Below, piece by piece: positions 9,986-21,874 of a stretch of 64,000 nt of DNA. Within the stretch, counting starts at the first letter, position 1; every line of letters starts with the position of its first letter. A program made the translations under genes and the position numbers. This stretch comes from Tenrec ecaudatus (Eukaryota; Chordata; Mammalia; Afrosoricida; Tenrecidae), in contig NC_134543.1 of assembly GCF_050624435.1 (NCBI RefSeq), positions 125,579,475-125,643,474 on the forward strand, read 5' to 3'. A model generated the notes under the pieces. That model made no database searches, was not told the origin of the DNA, and was given only the letters and a program-made list of their open reading frames with translations.

Positions 9986-11655
9986 CTGCGATCTACTGCA
10001 AGGCTGGGTGTTTGAGCAGAAGATTCCAAAGCTCAGCTTCCTCAACCCAAACGCCAAGGGAGGAGTTGGCCATGGGAATGGGGGTCAAGCAGTAAGGGAG
10101 AGACTCATGGGGAGACTGGCCCCTGCCTCCCCTCCCCCTCAGCTGCTCCCTTGCCAGTCACAGAACCTAGGACGTGAGGTTGGAATGCGGAACGATGTAT
10201 GAGAGTGGAGAGAGGCTCAAAAAGCAAAGAGCTGGGTGGTCAGCCACGGCTGTCAGAGTGGGGCAGGGTTAGAAGCGTCAGGGAAGCCTACATTGGATGT
10301 ACACAGGGAAGGTTTCCCTCTACGACATTCTAGTGTGCAGCCCATGCTCGGTACCTCCTGCAGCAGAAAGCGAACTCCTTCACAAGATAGCTGGTTCCAC
10401 TGCGGCAGGTCTAGGGATTCAAAATATCTTCCTTAATTTAAGCCTTTTTCTTCCTGGGTCTGCCCGCTGCCCCAGCCGGTCCTAGCTCTGCTGAGGCTGA
10501 ACCCACTCCAGGGGAGGCCTTCCCCGGCTCCGGAGACTGTGACACCCATTCCCCAGGGTGCGTGCTGTTGTCTTCCACGGCAGCCACCGAGTCAATGCTG
10601 ACACCATAACAGTGGGTCCTCTGAAGGCCGTCAGAGTCCCGTGTGCCCCTGGACAGTGACCATCTGGTTGGTGCCTGGCACACAATAAAGAGCTCTGAAG
10701 GGCAGTGCCCTGGACTGACGTCAAATGGCAGGATGGGTTGGTTCAACCTTGAAGAAGCTGAAGAGCAAGGAGAGATTTACAAGTCCAGGCAGAAACCTGA
10801 GGCAGAAACCCGAGGCACAGTGGCCAAAGAGGAGAGACTGAAAACAAGTGATACAAATTATACCTGGGAGTAGGAGAGAGGGCATTTCCCCGCAGTCCTA
10901 GTCTAAACAGAACTTAAACTTGGATCTGATTTTTCTTCCTTGCTCACACTCCAGGCCCTGCTGCTACCCCAGCCTCTCTCCACCTCCTCTTGTAGCTGTT
11001 GAAACTATTGAGCGCTTGTGTGCCCACCTGGATGTATTTGCCTTTAAACCTACTCCCCTGTTTCTCTGCTCTGGTGTGTTTTTTAGGGGCTAACCTTTAT
11101 AGACTGGGTTTCCCAGGCCCCTGGATCAGTTATCTTCCAGCGAGTTGGTTCTCCCAGTGGGAAGCATTTGAGGGAGATTAGGTGGTTGAGCTAATGTTCC
11201 CCAAGACACACACCTCTGGTTACATATGTGCCAGCTTCCATTGGCACCCTTGGCCCCTGCGCCCTGGTAAAACCCCCACTCCACTGACCCTCCGGCCCAG
11301 GGTAGAGAGGGCTTCCAGCTGCTGCTGAGTTCTGAGTTGCTTCTTGCTTCTTTCATCACTCATGTAGCCAATGCTCTTCATCAACATCTCTCTGTGGTAA
11401 ATACTCTTACGTGGTCTTTGTGTCCAGCCTAGACATACCCAATTTGGGTGTGTTACTCTTTCAACTGCCATGCTTCAAGCAGCCTGTGTTGTTCATGGAG
11501 TCTGCATGATGAGGTGTAGACTTTTCCATGGAGTCTCCTCGGTCACTGCTTTAGAAAATTGCTTCTTGGTTCCGAGAATCTCAGAAAAGGAAGCTACCAG
11601 TCCATGGGACCCATGGAGTTGAAGGATAGAGTCTAGTTCCACTCAATTCAATACG
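9986..11655. other. Unassigned unique-looking sequence
   Basis: No repeat or coding exon was recognised across about 1.7 kb. Several 60-100 codon frames occur on both strands, none with a motif, a signal peptide or a convincing exon structure. A conserved non-coding element cannot be excluded without alignment. Confidence 0.4.
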
Positions 11656-11659
11656 TATT

Positions 11660-12225
11660 TAGCTGGTTCCAGCATTCATTCACTCATTTACCAAATGTTT
11701 TTTGAGTACCCATGAGGCTAAGCCTAAGGAGCGCTGGCAGTGCTGTGGGCTACGTTTGGGGCTGCTAGCTGTAAGGTTGGCGATTCAGCCTCGAGCAGCA
11801 GCTCCATGAGAGCGAGAGATGAGGTTGTCTGTTCCAGGACAGATTTACAGCCTCAGAACGCCTGAGTCAGAATGAAACCAATGGCACTAAACAAGACGAA
11901 GACTTGGCCTTCGTAAAGCTCATGTTCTATGGTGCGTTAGTGAGTAAGGGAGGGAGACACTAACAGAGAGGTGACATCTCAGCAGAGAACTTAAGGCCCT
12001 GAGAGAGTGCGTCATGTGGACAACAGAGAAGAGGTAGCAACCAGACGCTGAGAGAGAGGCCTGGACATGCTCCAGAGACAGCAAAGTGACAAGCGTGGGT
12101 GGAGGGGCATGAACAAGGGAAGAGGGGAGAAGTGACAGGAGACGAGGAAAGAGAAGGAGAAGTTGAGTGAGAGCCACATGGGTCAGTGGAAATCTCAGCA
12201 AAGGCTTCCGAAGGTTGTACTCTAA
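11660..12225 (-). mobile_element. L2 LINE (antisense), interrupted by AfroSINE
   Basis: The antisense L2 3' end lies at 11660-11725 ('CATTCATTCACTCATTTACC', 'TTTTTGAGTACCCATGAGGC'). It resumes after the SINE at 11893 ('AAGCTCATGTTCTATGGTGC', 'GAGAGGTGACATCTCAGCAG', 'AGTGACAAGCGTGGGTGGAG'). Confidence 0.75.
11728..11890 (+). mobile_element. AfroSINE inside L2
   Basis: The head is 'AGGAGCGCTGGCAGTGCTGT', followed by 'GGGGCTGCTAGCTGTAAGGT' and the tail 'GCCTGAGTCAGAATGAAACC'. It splits an antisense L2, so it is the younger insertion. Confidence 0.8.
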
Positions 12226-12269
12226 GATTGGGCCACTAACGAATTGTGCAAGTGTCTTTTGTTTTTGTT

Positions 12270-12924
12270 TCTCCCCAAAGCTGAGTTTTATTGTATCCTT
12301 TTTGGAGGGATAGAGTTATCAGTTTCCTTTAGCATTTATAGCTATGCAATTATGTATCCACTATATGTTTAGAATTATACGAATATAGTTATATACATAT
12401 CATTGTATTTGCTTGGCTGTTGTTGACAAGATACAGTCAAACACAGACCAACTCAAACGTTTCCAGGAGGAGGACCTTTCAGGGACATTGATTGCCTTGT
12501 GTGGCCATTCCCACACCCCCTTCCCCTGAGCTGTTTCCTCCCCGTTAGCATGCACTGTCCCTCCGGTTCCTATCCAACCTTGCTGAGTTTCTGTTGTCAG
12601 TTTAGTCCCAGATAGATCATTCTTAAAGAGCATACTTGCAGTTCCTAACGTGGTTACCAACAAGGTTATGAATGAGATCCTATTTCTTGAGCATGTCTTT
12701 AAGATTTTATAGGTAAATGGAAGTAGGTTCTTATTTAGCCTTACTTTATTTATTTTACTGATTAAATATTCTTTATTTTCTATTTCAAGCCCATCTGCTG
12801 GAGTTGGGGCCAAAGTTTGAAAATAAATAGGTTATACCTTTTCTCCCTTCCTTCCTCTCTCTCCTCTTCGTCCCACCTTCCTTTCTCTTTGGGTCTCCTA
12901 CTCATGTGCCTCCCCCTTCTTTTT
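12270..12924. other. Unassigned AT-rich sequence
   Basis: It contains 'CTGAGTTTTATTGTATCCTT' and a long AT-rich stretch reminiscent of an old LINE 3' region, but I cannot assign a family. A pyrimidine-rich run (TTCC/CTCTCTCC) occupies about 12840-12890. Confidence 0.35.
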
Positions 12925-13790
12925 GGAGTATTTTATTGTGGTTTGGGTAACAGTTTATGGAATATTTTTGCCTTACTTTAGAGGAGCCCTGGTGGCACTG
13001 TGATTACCCGTTGGGTTGCTAACCATGAGGTCAGCAGTTTGAAACCTCCAGCTGCTCTGCAGGAGAAAGCCCAGGCTTTCTCCTCCTGTGAACAGTCACA
13101 GTCTCGGAAACCCACGGGGCAGTTCTAGTCTGCCCTGCAGGGTCACCAGCAGTGAGAGAGTTGTAAGGAAAGAAAAACCTTCTCAACGACTCAAAGGCTG
13201 CACAGGCAGTAGGAAAAGGTGGCTGTATCTGCTGCAAGTAATGGGTCTACACCTAGGAGTGGAGTTACTTGACCATATAGTAAATTATTTTTAGTTTAGT
13301 TTTTAGTCCACTCCCCCACGTCGTTCCCCCCCCCAACCCAACCAAACTAAGTGTTTTGTCACTGTGGCTTGGCTTTGCATCTCTCTGATGGCTGATGGGG
13401 CTTAAGGGCTGCTCTCTGTGTTTAGTGACCACGGGAAGTCCTCTTTGGTGAAATGTCTATGCCACTCCTTTGTCCACTTTATGACTGGGTCATTTGCCTG
13501 TTTGTTGTTAACTTGTCAGAGTTTTGTATATGTTTTGGTCAATAGATTCTTGTCGGATATGTAGTTCCCAATGATATTCTCCCACTAAATAACTTGTCTT
13601 TTCACTGATTTTGTGAAGTCTTTTGATGAACTGAAATTTCCCATATTCATGAGGGCCCATTTATTTATTTTGTCTTTTGCGGTTTGTGCTTTTGTGATTT
13701 TCATACTTAACCCATTGTTGAAAGCATTGCTTGATGGAGTTGCCCCTGCTTTATTTCCATCTAGGAATTTGATGGCACTGTGAGTTTTGA
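12925..13790 (-). mobile_element. Ancient L1M ORF2 region (antisense), interrupted by AfroSINE
   Basis: 'GGGTCTACACCTAGGAGTGG', 'CCTTTGTCCACTTTATGACT', 'TCTTGTCGGATATGTAGTTC' and 'TTCTCCCACTAAATAACTTG' follow in the order found in the antisense 3' part of old mammalian L1 (L1M). The frame is destroyed by substitutions and indels. An AfroSINE interrupts it at 12982-13160, so the left flank at 12925-12980 is assigned mainly by position. Confidence 0.8.
12982..13160 (+). mobile_element. AfroSINE inside L1M
   Basis: A well preserved head, 'GAGGAGCCCTGGTGGCACTG', is followed by 'GTTGCTAACCATGAGGTCAG' and 'GGGGCAGTTCTAGTCTGCCC'. It sits within the antisense L1M fragment and is therefore younger. 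Confidence 0.92.
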
Positions 13791-14034
13791 ACAGATGAAT
13801 GGTTTACTCTGAATTATATTTGTAAATATAATTTGGCTGCTGCAGAGTGGGGGTGAGGGATGAGGCATGTGGACCTTTAACAATAACTCAGGAGGATTAG
13901 AGCAATTTCTGAGAGAAGTTGATGATGATTTGGCCAGCATGGAAGGCCTGGCGATTTTGAATTTACTTGGTAAGTTTTGCTGTATGGATAGAAGATACAG
14001 TGTGAGAGAGGGGATTGCCAATGATTCTATTTTC

Positions 14035-14300
14035 TGGCCAGGACAACTGGGAAAATGCAGCTTCTGTTTATGAAAAGTGGAAGGCTACAGGAGGAATATG
14101 TTTCGGTTTGGGACGTGTTGGATTCGAGATGCCCATTAGAGAGCCAGGTGGATGTGTCAAACAGACAGCTGGAGAGGAATGAGTCTGGACTTGAGGGGAA
14201 AGGCCTGGGTTGAATCTATGAAGTGAGGTGTGTCAGAGAAGAGAGGGTGCTTGGAATCCTGGGAATGGATAAGATCACCCAAGGAGGGGGTGCAAGCAAG
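14035..14300 (-). mobile_element. L2 LINE fragment (antisense)
   Basis: 'GGACGTGTTGGATTCGAGAT', 'GCCCATTAGAGAGCCAGGTG' and 'CAGCTGGAGAGGAATGAGTC' match the ordered landmarks of the antisense L2 ORF2/3' region. Diverged, no open frame. Confidence 0.7.
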
Positions 14301-14444
14301 AGTAGGGGAGGTTTAGGGAATAAGCTCTCTGGATTCTTCAATGTTTAGAGGCCAGGAACTAGGAAGAGGGGACTGCAGAGGGCTTCCTGGGGGATGGGCT
14401 GGAGAACCAGGACTCGGGACGGAGAAGGCAGAATGGGTGCGTTT

Positions 14445-14461
14445 GTGAGTGTGTGTGCATT

Positions 14462-14492
<31 letters not shown>
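14445..14492. repeat. (GT)n/(GA)n microsatellite
   Basis: A GTGTGT-rich run at about 14448-14472 passes into (GA)n at 14473-14491. Length-polymorphic sites of this type are ordinary in mammalian DNA. Confidence 0.95.
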
Positions 14493-14768
14493 ACATGTCT
14501 GTGAGTGAGCTCGTGGGTGATGGGCTGCGTCTATGACTGTCCTGTCCACAGGTCCCGTTCTGTTTGTGCAGCACAGGAAAGCCACATGGGCTTTGAGTCT
14601 GCAGCCAAGTCCCAGGGCTTGCAGTGGGAGTTCAGTAAACACCCTAAGAGGCATCCATAAGCTGAGCTTCGTGCGTCCCCATGAATGTCCCAGAAAGCCT
14701 CACTTCCTGACAGGTTTCTGAGAGTTTGCTATGTCTCTAACTCAAGACCCTAAGGCCCAAGAGTGGCA

Positions 14769-14965
14769 AAGGAGCCCCGATGGGTTGGCTACTAACCAAA
14801 AGTTCACTAGTTCAAACCCACCAGCTGCCACACAGGATAAAGATGAGGCATTCTGAAAAAAGGTTTACTGCCTGGGAAGCTTTATGAGGCAGTTTTATTC
14901 TTTCCTATACGTTGCTATGTCCCAGGAGCAACTAGACTACAATGGGTTTGTTTTTCTGTTTTAAG
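14769..14965 (+). mobile_element. AfroSINE copy
   Basis: The head is 'AAAGGAGCCCCGATGGGTTG', then 'CTAGTTCAAACCCACCAGCT' and 'GAGGCAGTTTTATTCTTTCC'. The tail is 'CAACTAGACTACAATGGGTT' with a T/G-rich end. Full length. Confidence 0.88.
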
Positions 14966-15013
14966 AATGGCCCAAACAAATCCACCAGAAGCTACTGGAA
15001 AGACAGCTCAGCA

Positions 15014-15089
15014 ACCTGCCTTCCAAAGGTAACATAGCAGCGTTGGTGACTTCGTGGTGAGCTTACCTGCCTTCCAAAGGTAACATAGC
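15014..15089. repeat. 25-bp perfect direct repeat, 51-bp period
   Basis: The segments 15014-15038 and 15065-15089 are identical (each starts ACCTGCCTTCCAAAGG). The 26 bases between them show no insertion signature. It may be a local duplication or a trace of a removed insertion. Confidence 0.9.
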
Positions 15090-15419
15090 CTTGAAGACTC
15101 TGCATAGCGGTTCTGACCCGCACCCACAGGCTCTCCAAGGATCGGAGTGGACTCACCAGCAGCAAGGCCATCAAGGTAGCTGAAGCCAGGCGCCTTTCCC
15201 TGCAGCGGGGTGGGGGTGGGGTGGGCAGGGGGAGGAGGGGCAGATGGACCTGCGGCGACACTGACAAAGGCAGCCTAAGGCCGCCTGCCAAGTGGATCTG
15301 GATGCAGACTCAGAAGAGTCACATTTCCAGGCTTCGTGGTACCAACGACAAATCTAGCTGTTAGTTGCTGAGCAACTTATCAAAACAAACAAACAATCCC
15401 CCAAATTTACATTCAAAAG

Positions 15420-15540
15420 TTAAAAAGCCTGAGTTCAAGGTTAGTCCAGCTCCTCCTACTCACCTGAACTCGTATTCTCTGCACTTCAGATTTGCTGATC
15501 TGTGAAGTGAAACAATAATACCAGCCTCATCAAATTGTGA
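15420..15540 (+). mobile_element. MIR (sense)
   Basis: 'GCCTGAGTTCAAGGTTAGTC', 'CTGCACTTCAGATTTGCTGA' and 'AATAATACCAGCCTCATCAA' follow the MIR order: tRNA-related head, core, then the downstream 'AATAATA...CCTCA' part. Diverged. Confidence 0.65.
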
Positions 15541-16395
15541 GAACCGGTGAACTCTTTCTTATGTGTGGCAGCACACCTCCCGGTGGGTGGTGGATCCCAG
15601 GGAGGGAGTCTCCTGGCAACTCCTCCTCCTGCGTTCCAATCTTCCATCTTCATGTCCTGTGCTGCACAACCACTGGGGGCAGCTCCCAGATCCTGTTCTC
15701 TGCAGGACTTGCGGTGGTGAGCGGGAGGAGTAAGGAGAGAGGTCCGTGGTAGGAGGCCAAGGTAGCCCAGACCCAGGTCAGGATCTTTGCAAGCAGCTGA
15801 TGGCGGGCTCTGCTATCATGGAGCCCTTCCGCATAGGCCCCTAGGAAGGAAGCTTTGAGGTGGGCTGGGCCTAGGGCTGCCCCTCAGCATGCTACAGGGA
15901 GCAGGCAGAGTCATTAAAACACCATCCCCTGTACTGAGAATTTATGCGGAGAGCAACAGGCCTTTGTTGAGTTTTCAACAGGCTAAGTCAAGGTCATATT
16001 TAGACTGGAATGTTTTGAGACGGGAGAGGAGGTCACAGAGAGGAGGTTGTGACACCTGTCTTGGTAAGATGAGTGGAGATTGGGCCAGACTTGCCTGAGA
16101 GGGGTTGGAGAAAGCAAAAGCACTCGAGGAAAAAAAATAGGAAAAACCCTGTTATTGCCAGTTGCGGGAAGGTTTGCAGAGCAGAGCTGTTTTCATCTCA
16201 CCATCCTTCCACATTTCTTTTCCTGTTCCTGATGGCAGATCCCTCACGGTAGCACCACTTATCCACGCCCCCCTTGTGTTCCCTGTTCCAGTCACCCTTC
16301 GTTCCGAACCCTCCAGAACATTGTCCTTGAGTGAAAAAAATGATTTAAGGGAGTGGCCAGGTGGTAGGGGATGGTTTAGAGATGCTGGATATACG
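15541..16395. other. Unassigned sequence
   Basis: No convincing repeat or exon was seen. Two opposing frames of 85-95 codons at 16152-16449 overlap the L2 fragment that follows and are shadows of each other. Confidence 0.35.
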
Positions 16396-16399
16396 GAGA

Positions 16400-16620
16400 G
16401 ACCAAGCATTCATTCAGTAAATATTTCTTTGGAACCATATATAACCTGACTCAGTTCCAGAGTATAGGCCGAAGGGTTGGCATGGGGAATCCTGCCCTCA
16501 TGGAGTTCACATACCAGGGAACGACCCCTAGGTCTCTGACCCTAGTGACTGGGTGGGTGGTGGGTTACTTCTGAAGTGGGAACAGGACAAAGAGTGGCTG
16601 GTTTGGTGGAGAAGTTGCTG
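16400..16620 (-). mobile_element. L2 LINE 3' region (antisense)
   Basis: 'CATTCATTCAGTAAATATTT' followed by 'CCTGCCCTCATGGAGTTCAC' is the typical antisense L2 3' end. Less certain L2-like sequence continues to the right. Confidence 0.75.
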
Positions 16621-16957
16621 AGTTCCATTATAGAGATGGTTCAAGCACGGAGCCTTTGGTATGACCAGGAAAGGTAGGCAGGCAGGGGAGTTGAGATTGG
16701 AACTCAAACGATAAAGAGCCTGGCAGGATACATCGACTTGGCATTAACCACAAATGGGTCGTTCTGAATCCCAAGATGTGGAGGTTGTTCAGGGCAAGTA
16801 AGTATAGTGACTGAACTCTGAGGGTAGGGCAGAGTGAGGGGCTGCAGGAGCAGTCAGAGAGTGGGAAGGACATGTGTGTGCGTGTGTGTGCCATGGAAGC
16901 AATGGGAAAAGACCGCTCCAAGGAGGCACGAATGATCAATGATCTCTAACAGAGCTG

Positions 16958-17442
16958 TGTTGGACAGGGTTCTCTAGAGAGACAAACCAGATTGCTAGTA
17001 ATTATATATAAATATATTTATAAAGATAGATATATAATACAAGAAATGAACCGTTAAATTCTATACAGATAGATCATACAAGAAATTAACAGTTAAATTA
17101 TAAAGCAGTGAGACACTAGCAGTCCTTTAAGGCTTGAGAGCCGCCAGTTGCCAGTCCCTTTCTGTAGAGAGAGCTGAGCTATATGTATCCAGGCAGCAAA
17201 CAGCAAGGCAGGTCCCCAACTGTCGGTCCCCAGCTCCAGAGATGAACATTCCAATCGTGTGGGCTTAAAGGGACCTCAACTTACACCGACACAGTCCACA
17301 GGCTAGGCATCCCACAGGTGGTGTACCCCTTTAAACTGAGGCACAGGACAAGCATGGCGAGGCTCACTGAGCCATTTATCCCTCTGCCCTTCAGTTAATC
17401 CTACTTGTGTTTATCGGCCAGGCTGGCACAATAAACTATCGC
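16958..17442 (+). mobile_element. Family-B element (hAT-like, non-autonomous), copy B1
   Basis: About 485 bp with the left end 'TGTTGGACAGGGTTCTCTAG' and the right end 'GGCTGGCACAATAAACTATC'. The left part has an AT-rich tandem motif (TATATAAATATATTTATAAA). Flanks CAGAGCTG (16950-16957) and AAGAGCCA (17443-17450) agree at 5 of 8 positions. It closely matches 42000-42497. No ORF. The class is inferred from the TSD length seen in sister copies. Confidence 0.75.
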
Positions 17443-17919
17443 AAGAGCCATGAAGAAAATCCGGTTATCAAGGCCACCAGTAACAGTGATGGGAACAATG
17501 TTAGAAGGGTGATGGGATTTGGACTGTGGTGGGGTGAAGAACAGTAAGGAAGAGTGAGGCAGAGAGCCTGGTGGGCCCTGCTTTCGAGAAGTTTGGCCAT
17601 GAGGAAGAGGAAGATGGCCCATTCGTGCCCTCAAAGGAGGCTGGGGGACTGAGCTCAATGGAGAACACAGCTAACTGGAGGTCAAAGATGAGAAGGGAGG
17701 CTAAGCATGGAACCAGGAGACCAAGGAGGGTGCTGGACCTCCTTTAGGCAGTGACGAGCCCACATCCCAACTAGTATGGACTGCTGAACTGTGAGGGTCT
17801 TCTGCTTCAATAGAAAGCAACGTGTTCTCCTGAGGTAAGACCACTTTCAGAGGCTGACAGATTTGGGTTTGACACGTCTTGGCTGCTTCTCAGCTGAGTT
17901 GTAAAACAAAGAAGAGAAA

Positions 17920-18125
17920 AGGCCAAAGCAGTTGCCTCAGTGTTGATTCCAACTCACCGTGACCTCATGTGCTCTGAGCAGAGCCAGGTCTACTAGGGTT
18001 TCAGATCCGTGACCTCCAGGAGGCACACGGCCAGGTCTTTCTTCTGAGGCGCTTCTGGGAGGACTCAAACCTCCAGTCTGCTAGTCTCTGAGTGTGTTAG
18101 CTGTTTGCACTCCCAGGCACTCCTA
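17920..18125 (-). mobile_element. AfroSINE, second subfamily (antisense)
   Basis: The antisense tail 'CAGTGTTGATTCCAACTCAC' starts it. 'GAGGCGCTTCTGGGAGGACT' and 'GTTTGCACTCCCAGGCACTC' mark the second-subfamily head. Confidence 0.82.
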
Positions 18126-18200
18126 GTTGAGTAACTTGGGGTAAATGACGGAATCTCACCTAGTTTTCTCATCTGTAAGACGGTGTCTGTATCGGGATTG
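18126..18200 (+). mobile_element. MIR fragment (sense)
   Basis: 'GTTGAGTAACTTGGGGTAAA' and 'CCTAGTTTTCTCATCTGTAA' correspond to the MIR core 'CTTGGGCAAGT...CTCATCTGTAA'. Short, and truncated on its left by the AfroSINE. Confidence 0.7.
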
Positions 18201-19758
18201 CGTATAAACCATGGATGGAATCACTGCGTTACTTAAAACCAGCAGACAAAATAAGCATGGATTTACTTGTGCTTACTTAATAATCTGCTGGGTACTCCAT
18301 CTCTGTCAGGGATTGCACATTTTCAAAAAAGCTTTGATTTTGTAGAAAGGGGTTGTGAGGTTGGGAGATAGACTGATGCTATTCATACCCAGCAGCAGAA
18401 TCTTTGGTGCAGGGGGGGGGGAAATGTGAAATTCTTCTCTAGAGATTAGTAAGTAAGCACAAGTGAGCTCTTGCTCACCCTGCTTATTAGGTAATCTGAC
18501 ACTGGTGTTGGGTCTGGCCTTCACTTTAAAAGTGGTCAGATTCTAGCTGCACAGCTTCCTGTGGTGACTGAGCCCTAGGAATCCAGGCTTTGGTCCAAAT
18601 TGCTGAGACTGATTAATAAGTAGGGAGGCCAACTGATTCTTTTATTGACCAATGAGGACAGAGCAGCAGTCCTGGGGCAGGCCCTCCCCCTTGCTGGATG
18701 CCCGGAAGAACACAGGGTACAGTATTCTCAGGTACCTCTTCCGACAATAACAAGAATGACAACAACCATGTTTTTGCATTGGCCCGGCTCAATGTTCCTC
18801 TGGAATGAAAATCCATGACTCAAAATAGATAGCGCATGAGGATCACGGAAAAATAATGAGCCAGGAGCTCTCTGACTTCATAAAGGCACATTTGTGTTTG
18901 TTTTTGTGAAACGCACACGTATGTGTAATCTGTACATAAAGAGTCCAATCGTCCAAGGCTTGTTAGGGAAAACATCAGTCGCACAATTCCACTCTCCTCC
19001 CTAGAGGAACTGCTTCTCTTTATGGGGGGAGGGGTGTGCTGTCATTTATTTTCTCTTTATCTACCTCATCCTGATACTCGACAGATCAGAATGCAGCTGT
19101 AGAAGCCCTGGAGGAGGGCCCCAATTCTGATGACCGCTCCGCCAGGCACATAAACACTGTATTCCGACCACTTTAACCACAACAAATAGCTTCAGCTTGC
19201 TCTGCAGATTTCTAAACACGCTCCTTTGCATTTTAGCCCTTCTTCTCTGGTCCATAGGGGAAGCACGCTGAGTGCCTCCAGGCAGGAGGCTTGCTGCCAG
19301 GGAGCTTCTTTGGGGCATTTAAAAGCAGAGCAGAAAAGAGCTTTGTAATAATTTTCCAAGTACAGCAGAGGCCACGTTTCTCCGTGGCTGAGAGGAAGAG
19401 GACAAGAGAGAGGTGTGTCTTGGGCAAGCAGAAGCGGCTATCCTGACTGAAGAACTGCATCCTGAACACTTCTGATCCTAACCCTGTTAACTTTCCCAAT
19501 AAATCCCCTAGCTGTGAATATTATCTGTGAGATGGATGTGGCCATTATAATGAATCCTTGAACCCAGCAGGAAGGTAGAGTGCCATGGGAGAGATGGCTG
19601 GTATCAGAATTGATGAAGAGGTCGGAGGGTGGAGGTATGCCTGACCACTGTCTCACAAGAATCAGACTTGGGCTGATGTTGAGTCTTATTCTCTTTCCCT
19701 CTTGTGAGGTTAGAGGAAGTCGGACACCAGCCCCAATGCATTCTTACACTCATCCTGA
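18201..19758. other. Unassigned sequence
   Basis: About 1.5 kb with no repeat I can name and no supported exon. Frames of 60-90 codons on the minus strand (18306-19656) carry no recognisable domain. Confidence 0.4.
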
Positions 19759-19759
19759 A

Positions 19760-19936
19760 GACCATCACTACCTACAAGTTGATTCTGATTCATAGCAATC
19801 CTATAGCACAGAGTAGAACTGTCCCTGTGGGTTTCCAAGATTGTAACTCTGTATGAGGAGAAATCCTTGGCTTTCTCCCGTGGAGCAGCTGGTGGTTTTA
19901 AATTACTGACCTTGCAATTAGCAGCACAATGCATAG
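19760..19936 (-). mobile_element. AfroSINE (antisense)
   Basis: 'CTACAAGTTGATTCTGATTC' is the antisense tail. 'TTTCTCCCGTGGAGCAGCTG' and 'CTTGCAATTAGCAGCACAAT' lead toward the head, which is cut at the junction with a family-A element. Confidence 0.87.
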
Positions 19937-19937
19937 G

Positions 19938-20248
19938 AGGACTGCAGGAGGAAAGCCGAGTCAGTGAGCTTGTAAGCATCTCAGTGCTGGCAGGGTCTCC
20001 ACAGGGCTGCTCCAGCATCCAGGACTGCATCCAGGTAGGTCCATGTAGCTTCTCCTCAGGGATGTCTTGCAGGAAGTGAGCCTTGCCAGCTGAAGCAGGA
20101 ACTGGCTAAAGCAGCTGCACCTTGGTCCGACCATCACAAAGCAAGAGACCCGAGAACTAGAAAGGCGAGGCTCACTGAGCCATTTATTTCTCCGCCCTTC
20201 AATTAACCCCACTCGTCTTTATCGGCCAGGTTGGCACAGTAAACTTTA
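19938..20248 (+). mobile_element. Family-A element, 5'-truncated
   Basis: It begins inside the element at 'GACTGCAGGAGGAAAGCCGA' and runs to the family right end 'GGTTGGCACAGTAAACTTTA'. The left ~190 bp found in the full copies (43957, 51979, 60068) are missing, and the break falls at the AfroSINE head. Confidence 0.8.
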
Positions 20249-20532
20249 ACTGTATCACCCATCTCCCAGTTGATGGTGAAATGTTAGGTATGGAAGGGAG
20301 ATCAAAGTTTCCAGTGCATGGGAAACCCTACATGAACACGTCCTATGAGAAAACGGATTGATGACCTAGAGAAAAAATGTGCTTTATAGAATCTGCTTAA
20401 GCTTTGCAGTGTGGCAATATTGTAGCCAGTGAGGTTTATCTGAGGTGCATTTATTTCTAATTGGAAAAAAAGAATCTGCTTAAAAATGCACAGTCTTTAA
20501 TATTTATACACATGCATGTCATCTTTGGGAAC

Positions 20533-20962
20533 TGTGATGGTTAAGGTTGTGTGTCAACTTAGCTGGGCCACAATTCTCACTTCTTGGGTAACTATTCAAT
20601 AATGTAATTCAGAAGGTATATGATGATATACTCACACCCATGATGTCATTTCATTTGAGCAGCCAAAGGGTTGTGAGGGGAGTTTAGCCTGTATGCAATA
20701 TATATATGGACATGCTGACCAAACTAACTTACAGGCTCTGGATCCTGCATCCAGCTTGTCATCATCTGAACTCTGGTTCTTAGGTTAAATTGACCTCCAC
20801 AATCTGTGAGCCAGCAGCCTGTCTCTGCTGATCTTAGTTAGCTCCTGTGACTGTGGAGGTGTCAGACTCTAGCCTGACCTCTGACATTATATATATATAT
20901 ATATATATGTATATGTATATATATATTTCACTGGTTTTGCTTCATTAGAGAACTCAGCCTAT
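20533..20962 (+). mobile_element. MER-like interspersed repeat related to families A-C
   Basis: The left end 'TGTGATGGTTAAGGTTGTGT' with 'GTCAACTTAGCTGGGCCACA' and the right end 'TTAGAGAACTCAGCCTAT' follow a widespread mammalian repeat (TGTGATGGTTAAT...GTCAACTTGGC...CTAATACA pattern). I leave it unnamed. It carries an (AT)n expansion. Its ends are inverted relatives of family A/B ends ('GCCAGGCTGGCACAATAAAC'). Confidence 0.6.
20886..20930. repeat. (AT)n microsatellite
   Basis: About 44 bp of alternating AT with two TG interruptions, inside the MER-like element. Confidence 0.95.
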
Positions 20963-21874
20963 AAATGTCATCAGTCACTAAAATAAGATATGTTGGTCTA
21001 TGATGACTCTCAGTGGGCATGCAACCTCTCTAGAAACTAAAACCAAAGACTGAATCCAGCATCAAAAGCCCAAAGAAGGACTTGACACAAAAAAATCTCC
21101 ATAGTCCAGAACGTGACAGTGTTGCTGTGTGTGGGGCGCAGCCCTTGATTTCTCACAAGGCTCTGAACATTCACTGGGGAAATTTTTTTCTTCTCCATAG
21201 CATCAAGTGAGACTCTTTTATCTTATATTTGGATTAGGGCCAATCAAGGCATCGAGGGCTAAATGATGAGGTGGTGGTGGTGATGTTAGCCTGAAAGAGG
21301 ATTAGCAAACCCCCAAAGCTAAAGTTTCTAAGATCCTCCACGAACAGGTTAACATCTTCCCAGCCCCTTCTGCCCCCTGCTTGAGATCTTGGGAGCTTCC
21401 CACACACTCCACCGGGAGTTCTAGGCTTAATCTTCCTGCCAGCCAGGCCTCCCTCCACCTCGGCAGCCCCAGGTGCTGTCCAGATGCTGAGAGTCAGGAG
21501 CCTCCATGGCCTCCAGAAATTCCACGGGAGCTGTCCAGCCTGGGAGTCAGCACAGGAAGGGGGAGTTGGGCAGGACTTGGGAGCTCAGCAGTGTCTGCAG
21601 AACCCATGACCCAGAGCCTCCAAGTCAACGGTCAGGAGGGCCTACAGAGGCCACACCCAACTGTACAATGAGAGCAAGGGTGGGCTCAGAGGCACACAGC
21701 CCACCAGCAGCAGAGGCAGAAGCAGGTCTCCCCACCATGAGTCAGTGCTCTTTCCACATGGCCACCCTGTGGGCTCTCCTGCCCCACCACACTAGCTTAC
21801 CTGCTCCCAGAGAACTATCTACTGGACACACAACAATCGATGAGCATAGTAACAACTCATACAAGGGGCTTTTG
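20963..21874. other. Unassigned sequence
   Basis: Frames of 96 and 124 codons (21381-21880, plus strand) overlap in different phases and show low-complexity Ser/Pro/Gly composition without a motif. I do not call a gene. Confidence 0.4.
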
